Below are positions 1 through 8,084 of a stretch of 64,000 nucleotides of DNA, piece by piece. Source of the stretch: Streptomyces antibioticus (GTDB lineage Bacteria > Actinomycetota > Actinomycetes > Streptomycetales > Streptomycetaceae); contig NZ_KQ948422.1 in the NCBI RefSeq assembly GCF_001514065.1, positions 1,054,001 through 1,118,000 of the forward strand, given 5' to 3'. Numbering within the stretch: position 1 is the first letter of the stretch; each line of letters begins with the position of its first letter. The position numbers and the translations under genes are program-made. The notes beneath the pieces are model-generated. The model was not told the DNA's origin. It did no database searches and worked only from the letters and a program-made list of their open reading frames with translations.

Positions 1-1
1 C

Positions 2-544
2 GTACGCATCACACCGACCGGCGAACGGATCACCCTGCACAACGCGACGACCGGACACCCTCAACGCACCATCGACCCGGGCACCACAGCCCCACTGACC
101 CTGGCGTTCAGCCCCGACGGACACACGCTGGCCACCGCCAGCACCGGCACTGGAACCGTCAGGACCTGGGACACCCGCACCGGACAACTCCAGGACACCT
201 TCCGTGTCAGTGCCGAGGTGTCCTCACTCGCCTTCAGCCCCGACGGACACACCCTGGCCACCGGCAGCCCACGCGGAATCCAGCTGTGGGACCTCACCAC
301 CCTCCAACCCCGCACCACGCTGCCCGCCCGCACGCCGACAGCCCTGGAATTCAGCCCCGACGGACGCACACTCGCCGTCGCCGACGGCAGCACGGCCGAG
401 CTGTGGAGCATCGACCTCCCCGACCCCGACCAGGCGATCCACACCATCTGCCAGGCCAGCACCGACCCCCTCACCCCACGCGAACGATCGGCATACCTGC
501 ACGACCGGTCCGCCGACACGGGCTGCCCCACCCCTGCGCCGTAG
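2..544 (+). CDS. WD40 repeat protein, C-terminal part (5' end outside window)
   Basis: The reading frame is open from the left edge to a TAG stop and shows 180 residues. It contains at least three beta-propeller blades, marked by repeats of the type FSPDGHTLATAS / FSPDGHTLATGS / FSPDGRTLAVAD, each followed by a W/L-x-x-D/E element (RTWDTRTG, IQLWDLTT, AELWSID). The tail after the last blade has two cysteines (TICQAS, DTGCPT). In actinomycetes such propellers are usually C-terminal halves of large multidomain proteins with N-terminal kinase, NB-ARC or protease-like parts; which one applies here cannot be seen. The role is probably protein-protein scaffolding. The family call is firm and the function is unknown. 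Confidence 0.85.
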   Translation, partial: VRITPTGERITLHNATTGHPQRTIDPGTTAPLTLAFSPDGHTLATASTGTGTVRTWDTRTGQLQDTFRVSAEVSSLAFSPDGHTLATGSPRGIQLWDLTTLQPRTTLPARTPTALEFSPDGRTLAVADGSTAELWSIDLPDPDQAIHTICQASTDPLTPRERSAYLHDRSADTGCPTPAP

Positions 545-612
545 CGCGGGATGGTTGACCGTCTGAGTTAACGCCGATAACTTAACGGTCTTCACTCAGA
601 TGGGAGCAGCCC

Positions 613-1017
613 GTGCCCACACTCGCAGCCGAAGACGTCTACGCCCTCGCGCCGTACGCCAAGACCCTCGGGGTCGTGTTCGAGGAGATGGCGCCAGGCG
701 GTGTTCGGGCCACGCTGGCGCACGATCATTCACTCTCCACCGTGGGCGGTGGCCTCCATGGCGGAGCGTTGATGGGGCTCGCCGATGTGAGCGCTGCCGT
801 GTGCGCCGCACTCAACGGTCCCGTCGGCGCCGCGCCGGCCACCGTGGAGTCGACCACGCACTTCCTTCGGCCGGCGCACACCGGCGTCGTCGCGACAGCT
901 CGTCCCCTGCGCGTGGGCCGCAACACCGTCATCGAGGTCGACGTGCACGACGCCGAAGGCGAACTGTGCGCCCGGGTGACCCAGGTGGTCACCGCCGTCA
1001 AACCGAAGACAGCCTGA
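613..1017 (+). CDS. PaaI-type hotdog thioesterase
   Basis: A 134-residue protein of the single-domain hotdog thioesterase family. The family signature is seen as GLHGGALMGLADVS (about residues 49-62), where the HGG turn and following helix carry the catalytic region of PaaI/YbgC-like enzymes that hydrolyse acyl-CoA thioesters. The later VESTTHFLRPAH strand is also typical. The start is GTG with a GGAG about eight bases upstream. It lies 28 bases before a TetR gene on the same strand, suggesting co-transcription. The substrate (phenylacetyl-CoA, short acyl-CoA or another) cannot be told from the sequence. Confidence 0.85.
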   Translation: MPTLAAEDVYALAPYAKTLGVVFEEMAPGGVRATLAHDHSLSTVGGGLHGGALMGLADVSAAVCAALNGPVGAAPATVESTTHFLRPAHTGVVATARPLRVGRNTVIEVDVHDAEGELCARVTQVVTAVKPKTA

Positions 1018-1045
1018 TGCCGCTCTCCCCCGAAGGCCTCTTCCC

Positions 1046-1690
1046 GTGACCGGCACCCGCGTTCGCGCCGCGAAGGGCCAAGGCGGCCTGCTCCGTGAGC
1101 AGTTGCTCGACATCGCGGGTCAACTCCTCGAAGACGGTGGCCCCGCGGCCCTGACGATCCGCGCGGTGGCGACGAGCGCGGGAGTCACCCCGCCGGCCGT
1201 CTATCTCCACTTCGCCTCGAAGAGGGAACTCGTCCACGCCACGTGCCTGCGGGTGTGGAGTTCGCTGTTCACCGAATTGGAGGCCGTGTCGCAGGGGGCC
1301 CAGGATCCGGTGACGGCCCTCTACGAAACCTGCGTCGCCTACATCGCATTCGGGCTTCGCCATCCCGCCCAGTACCGGCTCGTGATGGACGGCGAGGCAA
1401 CCGAGGCCAGTCGCCAGAACGAGGACGCGTGCTTCCGCTACTTCCGCGACAAGGTCGCCGCGTGCGCCGACGCCGGAGTACCGGTGGCGAGCACCACCGA
1501 GACCGCCAGACTGCTGTGTTCCGGCGTGCACGGCGCGGTCAGCCTCCTCATCCACCAGGAACGTGACGTCTGGCCGCCGGACACCGCGCGCTATGCCGCC
1601 AGGGCGGCGTCCGCAACCGTGCACGGCACGCTCCTCACCGCGTCGCACACCCTCCGCCCCTCGATGTCCACCGTGATAAGGCCGGCCTGA
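1046..1690 (+). CDS. TetR family transcriptional regulator (WHG-type C-terminal domain)
   Basis: A 214-residue one-component repressor. The N-terminal helix-turn-helix is at about residues 18-62: a first helix LLREQLLDIAGQLLEDGG, then LTIRAVATSAGVTPPAVYLHF followed by SKRELV. The C-terminal ligand-binding half (RHPAQYRLVMDG, HGAVSLLIHQ) resembles the WHG/TetR_C_33 domain group. The GTG start lies 28 bases after the thioesterase stop. It probably regulates itself and the thioesterase; no clear palindromic operator was recognised nearby. The inducer is unknown. Confidence 0.88.
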   Translation: MTGTRVRAAKGQGGLLREQLLDIAGQLLEDGGPAALTIRAVATSAGVTPPAVYLHFASKRELVHATCLRVWSSLFTELEAVSQGAQDPVTALYETCVAYIAFGLRHPAQYRLVMDGEATEASRQNEDACFRYFRDKVAACADAGVPVASTTETARLLCSGVHGAVSLLIHQERDVWPPDTARYAARAASATVHGTLLTASHTLRPSMSTVIRPA

Positions 1691-1734
1691 CCCATTGGGG
1701 TGCCTGACGCGCCGGTGTGGCAAGATCCGCTGGC

Positions 1735-3126
1735 ATGTCGTCTTTTCGTGCACGTGCGTGGTCAACAGCCCTTCGTCGTCTGCTCGTTGTCCCCGTCACC
1801 GTGCTGGTGGCGGCCGGCGCCACCGGTGCCGCACCGGCACCGGCACCGGCTGCCGAGGCCAACACCGCGACGCCCGACCGGCTTCGCTACGAAGTGTCTC
1901 TGCGCGGCGACGCCGACGGCTCCCACTGGGCGGGCCACCAGCGGGTGTCGTTCAGGAATGCCTCCGCCCGGCCCCTGCGTGAGGTGTACGTACGTCTGTG
2001 GGGCAACGGCGACGACAAGTGCGGCACGCCGGCCAAGCCGAGCCCGGTCAAGGTGTCCCACCTCCACGGTGGCACCGCAGGCCCCCTTAGCGTGCACTGC
2101 ACGGCGTTGCGCATCACCCTGCCCAAGCCCCTCGCGCACGGCGAGCGGACGGCGCTCTCCTTCGACGTGTCCATCACCGTGCCCCAGCGCAACGCCCGCT
2201 TCGGCCGCGAGGGCGCGTTCCGCTTCCTGGGCAACGCGCTGCCGGTGCTCGCCGTGCACGACGCGAAGGGATGGCACCTCGATCCCTACGTCTCGACCGG
2301 CGAGAGCTTCTACGCCCTCGCGAGCGACTTCCGTGTCCGGATCGACCACCCGTCGGCCCTCAAGATCCCGGCCACGGGCCGTACTTGGACCACCCATGGC
2401 GAGCCCGGACGCACGGTCACGCACAGCGTCGCGCGCCAGGTGCGGGACTTCGCATGGGCGGCGGGCCCGTTCCGTACGGCGACGGACACCTCGCCCGGTG
2501 GTGTGCGCGTGAAGTCGTACTGGGCACCGAACACACCTGCGGCCGGTGTGCGCCTCAATCGCAAGGACGGCGTGGCCGCAGTCGACCGGTTCGGCAGCGA
2601 GTTCGGCCACTATCCGTACGGCGAGATCGACTTCGTGATGACCAAGGACTTCGGCGGCGGCATGGAGTACCCCGGCCTGGTCATCCTCGGCACCACCGAG
2701 GAAGGCAGCGCCGTCGTCCACGAGGTGGCCCACCAGTGGTGGTACGGCATCGTCGGCAACGACGAGTACGGCGCACCCTGGCTGGACGAGAGCTTCGCCC
2801 AGTACGCCAACTACCGCTTCCTCGGCGTGGACACCCGCGACTGCTGGTCGGACGTCGGCTGGCCGAACGAGTCCAGCGCGCTCACCAACTCGATGGCGTA
2901 CTGGAGCACGCATCCAAACGAATACCACCTCATCTACACGGCCGGCCCCTGCGCCCTGGCCGACCTGGAGCGCACCATCGGAGCCGACCCGATGGCACGC
3001 CTCCTCAAGCGGTACGCCCACGACCACTGGTACGGCGTCTCCACCACCGCCGACTTCAAGAAGGCAGCGCAGTCCGTGACGGACAAGGACCTGACCGCCT
3101 TCTGGAGGAAGCACCGCATCCGGTGA
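1735..3126 (+). CDS. Secreted M1 family metallopeptidase (short form)
   Basis: A 463-residue zinc aminopeptidase-like protein. Starting at ATG 1735 gives an Arg-rich n-region, a hydrophobic core (LLVVPVTVLVAAGATGAA) and an APA-PAAEA cleavage region, a good secretion signal; an in-frame GTG 18 bases upstream is less likely. The gluzincin motif HEVAH begins at residue 329, with the distal zinc ligand Glu352 in DESFAQY at the right spacing (HExxH-x18-E). The exopeptidase loop reads GGGMEYPG instead of the usual GAMEN. It lacks the long C-terminal helical domain of PepN/ERAP-type enzymes. Expected role: extracytoplasmic peptide trimming. It is convergent with the next gene, with an 11-base gap. 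Confidence 0.88.
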   Translation: MSSFRARAWSTALRRLLVVPVTVLVAAGATGAAPAPAPAAEANTATPDRLRYEVSLRGDADGSHWAGHQRVSFRNASARPLREVYVRLWGNGDDKCGTPAKPSPVKVSHLHGGTAGPLSVHCTALRITLPKPLAHGERTALSFDVSITVPQRNARFGREGAFRFLGNALPVLAVHDAKGWHLDPYVSTGESFYALASDFRVRIDHPSALKIPATGRTWTTHGEPGRTVTHSVARQVRDFAWAAGPFRTATDTSPGGVRVKSYWAPNTPAAGVRLNRKDGVAAVDRFGSEFGHYPYGEIDFVMTKDFGGGMEYPGLVILGTTEEGSAVVHEVAHQWWYGIVGNDEYGAPWLDESFAQYANYRFLGVDTRDCWSDVGWPNESSALTNSMAYWSTHPNEYHLIYTAGPCALADLERTIGADPMARLLKRYAHDHWYGVSTTADFKKAAQSVTDKDLTAFWRKHRIR

Positions 3127-3137
3127 ATCGGACGGGC

Positions 3138-4253
3138 TCAGTGCAGGCCGAGGAGGGACTCGGCGGAGAACGGGCGTAGTTCGCCCTCGCGGCCGTCACG
3201 GATCTTGGCCACCCACTCCGGGTCCGAGAGCAGCAGCCGCCCGACGGCCGCGAGGTCGAACTCGTCGCGCTCCATGCACGCCACCAGGCGCTCCAGGGAA
3301 CCGTTCGCCGCGCCCCTGCCCTCGATGAGCGCGCTCAGGAACTCGCTGTCGTCGAGCCCGACCGAGCCGACGGCGACCGTCGGCAGACCGGTCAGCTTCT
3401 TCACCCAGCCCGCCAGCGAGAGGTCCGAGCCCGGGAACTCCGGCAGCCAGAAGCGCCTGGTCGAGCAGTCGATGACGTCGACGCCCGCCTCGATCAGCGG
3501 GCCGAGCATCAGTTCCAGTTCGTCGGGGGTGGCCGCCAGCCGGGCGCCGAAGTCGCCGACGGTCCACTGGGAGATCCGCAGGAACAGGGGGAAGTCGTAG
3601 CCGACCGCGGCCCGGCATGCCGCCACCAGCTCGGCCGGGAAGCGGGTGCGGCCGCCGAGGTCACCGCCGTATCCGTCGGTGCGCGTGTTGATCTCGGGGC
3701 GGAGGAACTGGTCGATCAAGTAGCCGTGTCCGCCGTGCAGTTCGAGACCGTCGAAGCCCAAGCGCCGTGCGTCCGCGGCGGCCTGGGCGAACGCGGCGAC
3801 CACCTCGGCGATGTCGGACTCGGAGAGCGTGCCGGGTCCGGCAGCGGGGACGTGCGGGTCGGGCACGTCGTCGCCCTTGCGTTCCAGGCCGGCGTGCCAC
3901 AACTGCGGGATGATCCGACCGCCTTCGGCGTGGACCGCTTCCACGACCCGGGACCAGCCCGCGAGGGCGTCCTCGCCGTGGAAGCGCGGCACGGTGGTGG
4001 TGGGGGCGGCCGCGGGGTGGCCGACGACCGTGCCCTCGGTGACGATGAGGCCGACGCCGCCCCGGGCCCGGCGCGCGTAGTACTCGGCGACCTCGGGGCC
4101 GGGAACGCCGTCGGGCGAGAAGTTCCGGGTCATCGGCGCCATGACGACACGGTTGGGCAGGCGCAGCCCGCCGACCGCGAAGGGGCGGAACAGCGGGGCC
4201 ACCGCGGGGACGGAGGCGGGCGTTCGAAGGGCGGAGGTGGTGGTACCGGGCAT
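3138..4253 (-). CDS. Old yellow enzyme-type NADH:flavin oxidoreductase
   Basis: A 371-residue FMN-dependent ene-reductase (alkene reductase) with a TIM-barrel fold. Family marks: LFRPFAVGGLRLPNRVVMAPMTRN at the N-terminus (FMN loop), the substrate-binding pair in LELHGGHGYLIDQFL, the NTRTDGYGG signature, and the phosphate-binding end VAVGSVGL. The ATG at 4253 has a GAGGGAG ribosome site; in-frame codons further upstream have no such site. It lies 111 bases downstream of the P-loop ATPase gene on the same strand, with a possible weak hairpin between. It reduces activated C=C bonds using NAD(P)H. In this setting it may tailor the product of the neighbouring synthase, which is inference. Confidence 0.88.
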   Translation of the reverse strand: MPGTTTSALRTPASVPAVAPLFRPFAVGGLRLPNRVVMAPMTRNFSPDGVPGPEVAEYYARRARGGVGLIVTEGTVVGHPAAAPTTTVPRFHGEDALAGWSRVVEAVHAEGGRIIPQLWHAGLERKGDDVPDPHVPAAGPGTLSESDIAEVVAAFAQAAADARRLGFDGLELHGGHGYLIDQFLRPEINTRTDGYGGDLGGRTRFPAELVAACRAAVGYDFPLFLRISQWTVGDFGARLAATPDELELMLGPLIEAGVDVIDCSTRRFWLPEFPGSDLSLAGWVKKLTGLPTVAVGSVGLDDSEFLSALIEGRGAANGSLERLVACMERDEFDLAAVGRLLLSDPEWVAKIRDGREGELRPFSAESLLGLH

Positions 4254-4313
4254 GAGGGCTCCCTCGGATGCGGAGGTCGGACGTGAAGGGCAGGCCGGGC
4301 GGGCCAGGGGGAA

Positions 4314-4330
4314 CTGCGCGTCGCGCGCAG
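4314..4330 (-). terminator. Short hairpin between ATPase and OYE genes
   Basis: A perfect 7-base inverted repeat, CTGCGCG-TCG-CGCGCAG, lies just after the ATPase stop on the minus strand, without a T-run. It could attenuate or end the upstream operon before the ene-reductase, but a stem this short may be chance in GC-rich DNA. Confidence 0.25.
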
Positions 4331-4364
4331 CGGGCACGGTGCCGGGCCGCTCCCCGGCGCGTTC

Positions 4365-5108
4365 TCACGCGGAGCGGCGCTCGGCGGCCTGCGCGGTGCG
4401 GCGGTAGGCGTCGGCGGTCTCCCGGCGGGCCAGTTCCACCGCGCGTTCCAGACTCGTTCGCGCGGGCAGGCCGAAGATGTCGACGATGGTGGCGAGGCGG
4501 TTCACGAGGGTGCCGCCGACGACGTGGTACGGAATGCGCAGCTCGTCGAGCGTGTCACGCAGCAGTTCGTCGGACATGCTGCGGAAGCGCTCGGAGACCG
4601 GTCGGTGCCCGTCGGCGACCAGGTCGAACTCCACCGGCAGATGGATGAAGACGTCGTAGGCCCGGCGCGCGTGGTCCTTCAGCACCGCGCCCAGGGCGTC
4701 GATCACCTCCTCGTAGAAGTCCGGCGCCGCTCCCCCGGTCTCGTAGCCGTCGGTGGGATGGATCCCGGCGCGGACGCGCACCTTGCCATACACCCACTCG
4801 TGCAGGGACGAGCCGTCGGAGACGAAGCCGGCGGGGAGGTGGGACTCGTGCACGGCCCGCTCGGTGAACCGGTGCACGCCCAGCTGGACCAGTTCGGCGG
4901 CCGTGCACTCCTCCAGGCGTTTGCCCGGCAGCACGTCGGCCAGGATCTCGCGCATGGTCCGGGCGTGGGTGCGCGGTACTCCCGTGAGGTGGGCGAGGGC
5001 GATGGTCGTCGTGGTCTTGCCCGTGCTGTACGTACCGGAGATGGCCAGGCGCCGCATGGACGTACGGTTGTGCTCCGCGCGCGCGGGCGCGGGTCCGGTG
5101 CTCGTCAT
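4365..5108 (-). CDS. AAA/P-loop ATPase or nucleoside-type kinase
   Basis: A 247-residue P-loop NTPase. Walker A is GTYSTGKT (residues 25-32) directly after a short beta strand (RLAISG), as in the AAA_28/NadR-kinase-like group. Further on are a TMREIL segment, an FVSDGSSLHEWVYG segment that resembles a kinase lid/acceptor region, and a DVFIHLPVEFDLVADGHRP strand. The ATG overlaps the stop of the AvrD-family gene (ATGA), so the two are translationally coupled. Such proteins often phosphorylate small molecules or are annotated only as ATP-binding proteins. A role as kinase of the AvrD product or its precursor is an attractive guess from context only. Confidence 0.7.
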   Translation of the reverse strand: MTSTGPAPARAEHNRTSMRRLAISGTYSTGKTTTTIALAHLTGVPRTHARTMREILADVLPGKRLEECTAAELVQLGVHRFTERAVHESHLPAGFVSDGSSLHEWVYGKVRVRAGIHPTDGYETGGAAPDFYEEVIDALGAVLKDHARRAYDVFIHLPVEFDLVADGHRPVSERFRSMSDELLRDTLDELRIPYHVVGGTLVNRLATIVDIFGLPARTSLERAVELARRETADAYRRTAQAAERRSA

Positions 5109-6136
5109 CGTCGTCCTCGGTCGGGTAGTCGGTGTGCCACGGAGAACCCTCCGGTGATGCCGTGGAAGGCGTAGCCGAGTTCGCAGACCCGCCAGGTGTC
5201 GTCGGCGATGATCAGCAGGCGGGAGTCCTCGATGCGCGCGTGCACGGGGAAGGCGTGATCCAGTGCCCGCAGTGGCATACGGGTGGACAGCGCTGCCTTG
5301 CGCAGCCAGAGGGTGTCGCTGTCACCGCGGTCGATGCCGTCGAGTTCGTACAGCAGGACCTGGGCGAGCTGGCCCGTCACCGTGATGGCGTCGATCATGG
5401 ACGCGCTGGGCAGGTAGGCGGACTCCAGTCCGGTGGGCCGGATCCGGCTCTCGCCGGGCGCGGGTGTGATGCGGACGGTGGCGTCCACGCGTCCCGCGTC
5501 CCGGTCGACGGTCAGGTCGGTGACCCGCTGGTCGCGGTGGCGGAAGAGGTCGGCGAAGTACCGCCGGCACGGCTCGCCGAGGGCGTCCTCGGCGCTCGGG
5601 TGACGGGCTTCGGCGCGGTCGGTCCGGTAACCGCCCGCCACTTCGTGCTGGACCTCGCACCGGACCTCCATCGAGCCGATCCGGACGTCCAGGCAGGAGA
5701 CCAGCAGGCCGTCGGCGACGCTCTCCGACTCGGCGGGGCGGAAGACGCCGTGCACGGGGATGTCGGCGAGGTCCTCCTGTGGATGGACGCCGGCCCGCAG
5801 GCTGACCTCGCGCAGCCACATGCGGGAGCGGGCACCGGCGTCGAGACCGTAGGCGTGGCCGAGCAGGATCTCGGCGAGCTGCGCGCCCAGGGCCAGGCTG
5901 TCGATGCTGCTGAGGTGCGGGAGGAGCTCGCCGGTGCCCTTCGCGGACCAGTGGGCGGGGTACGTCACGGACGCGTGGGCGGTCGCCTCGGTGGCGTCGG
6001 GCCGGCGGGAGACCCGGATGGTCTCCAGCCGGTGCCGCACTCGACGGAAGCCGGTACCGAAGTAGCGGTGCTCGCCGGGCCCGAGATAGTCGTCGATGGC
6101 GGCGACCATCAGCCGGGCCCCGGCCGGGCCGGTCAC
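5105..6136 (-). CDS. AvrD family protein (double-hotdog, syringolide-synthesis type)
   Basis: A 343-residue protein whose N-terminus (IDDYLGPGEHRYFGTGFRR) and overall length match the AvrD family. Its founder, Pseudomonas syringae AvrD, directs production of syringolides, acyl C-glycoside elicitors formed from a beta-ketoacyl chain and a pentulose. The sequence is internally duplicated: SIDSLALGAQLAEILL...MWLREVSL in the first half and SMIDAITVTGQLAQVLL...LWLRKAALS in the second, consistent with two hotdog units as in AfsA-like enzymes. Both ends overlap neighbours by four bases (ATGA), so it sits in a coupled operon. It likely condenses an acyl thioester with a polyol or similar acceptor (inference). 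Family recognition is from memory of the motif. Confidence 0.75.
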   Translation of the reverse strand: MTGPAGARLMVAAIDDYLGPGEHRYFGTGFRRVRHRLETIRVSRRPDATEATAHASVTYPAHWSAKGTGELLPHLSSIDSLALGAQLAEILLGHAYGLDAGARSRMWLREVSLRAGVHPQEDLADIPVHGVFRPAESESVADGLLVSCLDVRIGSMEVRCEVQHEVAGGYRTDRAEARHPSAEDALGEPCRRYFADLFRHRDQRVTDLTVDRDAGRVDATVRITPAPGESRIRPTGLESAYLPSASMIDAITVTGQLAQVLLYELDGIDRGDSDTLWLRKAALSTRMPLRALDHAFPVHARIEDSRLLIIADDTWRVCELGYAFHGITGGFSVAHRLPDRGRR

Positions 6137-6324
6137 GGGCGCCTCGCGGGCACGGCACGGGCGGGTGGGCGGTTCGCCCAGGGGGCGGCCATCAGCCAGT
6201 GGAACATCTCGTGCGAGGAGAGCAGGAGGGCCGCGGGCGGGAGCAGGGCTGTCGTGCGATCGGCGTCCGAGGGCGGGGGCGGCGGGATGGAGAACCGGGT
6301 GCGGTGTGGGGCGGCGGCGTGCAT
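6133..6324 (-). CDS. Small orphan protein, 63 residues
   Basis: A short gene not recognised as any family. It is supported by an AGGAG ribosome site seven bases before its ATG and by a stop overlapping the AvrD-gene start (ATGA). The protein has a proline run (IPPPPPSD), a hydrophobic stretch (TTALLPPAALLLSS) and then HEMFHWLMAAPW, with an Arg/Pro-rich tail. It lies 31 bases after the acyl-CoA dehydrogenase gene, in the same operon. It could be a small membrane-associated or partner protein, or simply a translational-coupling leader for avrD. Function unknown. Confidence 0.6.
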   Translation of the reverse strand: MHAAAPHRTRFSIPPPPPSDADRTTALLPPAALLLSSHEMFHWLMAAPWANRPPARAVPARRP

Positions 6325-6355
6325 CACGAGCTCCTGTCGGGTCCGCGGGCGGGGG

Positions 6356-8083
6356 TCACAGGCCGAGCAGGGCGTCGAGGTGCCGGTCCCGGGAGAGGAC
6401 CGCGCGGGCGATGCCGGCGTGGTCCGGTCGGTCCGGGGCGTCCAGCTGTGCCCACAGGTCGCGCAGCCGGAACCGGGCGGCCGTGCAGTGGACGTCGGTG
6501 AGCCGCTGGTGGCCGTCCTGTTCGGCCGTGGCGAGGGCGGCCGTGGTGCCCAGCAGTTCGCGGGCGATGCGGCCGAGCAGCAGCAACGGGTACTGCTGGG
6601 AAGCGCGTTGCCGTTCCTTCGCCGCGCGGGTGCGGATGTCATGGCAGGCGGCGGCGAAGCGGGCCAAGTCCTCGTGCAGGTCGTGCAGGTGACGGGCGTT
6701 GCGCGGGAAGAAGTTCTCGATGGCCGGCAGCACGCCCGGCACGGCACCGTCGCGGAAGCCGCCGGCCGGCTCGGTGTCCGCGAGATGTGTGAGGAGGGCC
6801 TGGGCCGCCTGGACGTCGACCAGGTCGTCCACGCCGCCGGCGGTGCGCAGCATCCTGATGTCCCGGTAGGCCCGCTCCAGCGGCACGGGCGGTGCCCCGC
6901 GCCGGCGTTTGGAACGGTCGGTCTCCAGCCCTTCGCCGCCCAGCAGCGAGACCGTACGGTCCACGACCCTGGTGGCCGCCTCGGTGCAGAAGTTGCGGGC
7001 GAGCATGCGCTCGAACCAGCGGTCGCCGGGGGCCGGGGCGCCGAGGCTCCAGCGCACCACGGCGTCCATGGCGCGTACGTCCGCCGCGTTGGCGGCGAGG
7101 GTGCGCTGGATGAGGTCGTACTCCCCCAGGCCCATGCCGTCGACGCGTCGGCGCGCGGTGAACTCCCTCGACCAGCGAAGGCAGTTGCGGGCGAGGGCGA
7201 GTACGGGGGCCGCCTGGATGAGCAGCCGCGCGGTCAGGAAGGCCGAGGTCCGTTCCGGGGTGCGGCGGGGGTCGCCCTGGGCGACCGTGACCACATGGTC
7301 CCTGGGGACCGTCACCCCGTTCAGCCGCAGCCAGCCGTTGGGCAGGCCCCTTACGCCCAGGTACTCCAGGCCGGCCCGGACCTCGAAGCCGGGAGTGCGG
7401 GTGTCCACGACGGCGAGGCCGACGCGAGGGCCGTCCTCGTCGCGGACGGTCACGGTGACGCCCAGGAGGTCGGCGACGGGTCCGTTGCTGATGAACAGCT
7501 TGTCGCCGGTGAGGACGTACGCCGAGCCGTCGGCGGTGGGAACGGCGGTCGTCCGCGGCGACTGGTTGGCCTGTCCGGCGGGTTCGGCGTCGGCGAAGCC
7601 GGAGATCATGCCCTCGCGGCTGCGGCGCCGGATCAGATCGCGCAGTGAGCCGTGCGGCAGTGTCGGCAGCAGTGAGGTGGCGACGCCGATGCCGTTGTGG
7701 ACGGCGAGCATGAAGCCGATCGCCACGGAGCGGGAGGCGACCGCCTCCACGGTCCGGAACAGTGCGTACGGCGTCAGCCCGAGCCCGCCGAGGTCCTCGC
7801 CCGTCGCGAGCCGGAAGGCGCCGAGGTCGCGCAGCCGAGCGATCACGAACGGCGGGATCTCTCCCTCCCGGTCGATGGCGTCGGGGTCGACCTCGGTGTC
7901 GAGGAAGGCCAGGAGCCGCGCCACCTCGGGCGGCTGTTCGACGCTCCCGGGCACGGACGGGTCGCGCCAGGCGTCCCAGGACGGGTCACCGCCGGTGAGG
8001 GCGGTCAGGAAGGTCGCCGCGGGCTGCGCAGTGGGCGCTGCGGGCTGCGTCGTGGGGCGCTGTGCGAAGAGCTGGACGGTCAT
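6356..8083 (-). CDS. Acyl-CoA dehydrogenase family flavoprotein
   Basis: A 575-residue protein of the acyl-CoA dehydrogenase superfamily, longer than the usual ~380 because of an extra C-terminal helical region (as in ACAD9/VLCAD-like forms). Visible marks: LRDLGAFRLATGEDLGGLGL and a helical N-domain, the mid-domain flavin region ALTGDK-like YVLTGDKLFISNGPVADLL, and the C-domain TRVVDRTVSLLGGEGLETD. It would oxidise an acyl thioester (CoA or carrier bound) to an enoyl form using FAD. Its stop is 31 bases before the small gene, and it begins one base after the Gfo/Idh/MocA stop, so it belongs to one operon. In this context it may desaturate the product chain. Confidence 0.85.
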   Translation of the reverse strand: MTVQLFAQRPTTQPAAPTAQPAATFLTALTGGDPSWDAWRDPSVPGSVEQPPEVARLLAFLDTEVDPDAIDREGEIPPFVIARLRDLGAFRLATGEDLGGLGLTPYALFRTVEAVASRSVAIGFMLAVHNGIGVATSLLPTLPHGSLRDLIRRRSREGMISGFADAEPAGQANQSPRTTAVPTADGSAYVLTGDKLFISNGPVADLLGVTVTVRDEDGPRVGLAVVDTRTPGFEVRAGLEYLGVRGLPNGWLRLNGVTVPRDHVVTVAQGDPRRTPERTSAFLTARLLIQAAPVLALARNCLRWSREFTARRRVDGMGLGEYDLIQRTLAANAADVRAMDAVVRWSLGAPAPGDRWFERMLARNFCTEAATRVVDRTVSLLGGEGLETDRSKRRRGAPPVPLERAYRDIRMLRTAGGVDDLVDVQAAQALLTHLADTEPAGGFRDGAVPGVLPAIENFFPRNARHLHDLHEDLARFAAACHDIRTRAAKERQRASQQYPLLLLGRIARELLGTTAALATAEQDGHQRLTDVHCTAARFRLRDLWAQLDAPDRPDHAGIARAVLSRDRHLDALLGL

Positions 8084-8084
8084 C

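Noticed and set aside
1695-1726. TTGGGG...CAAGAT as a leaderless promoter of the M1 peptidase gene
   Set aside because: Spacer of 20 bases and weak -10 box; kept only as a remote possibility.
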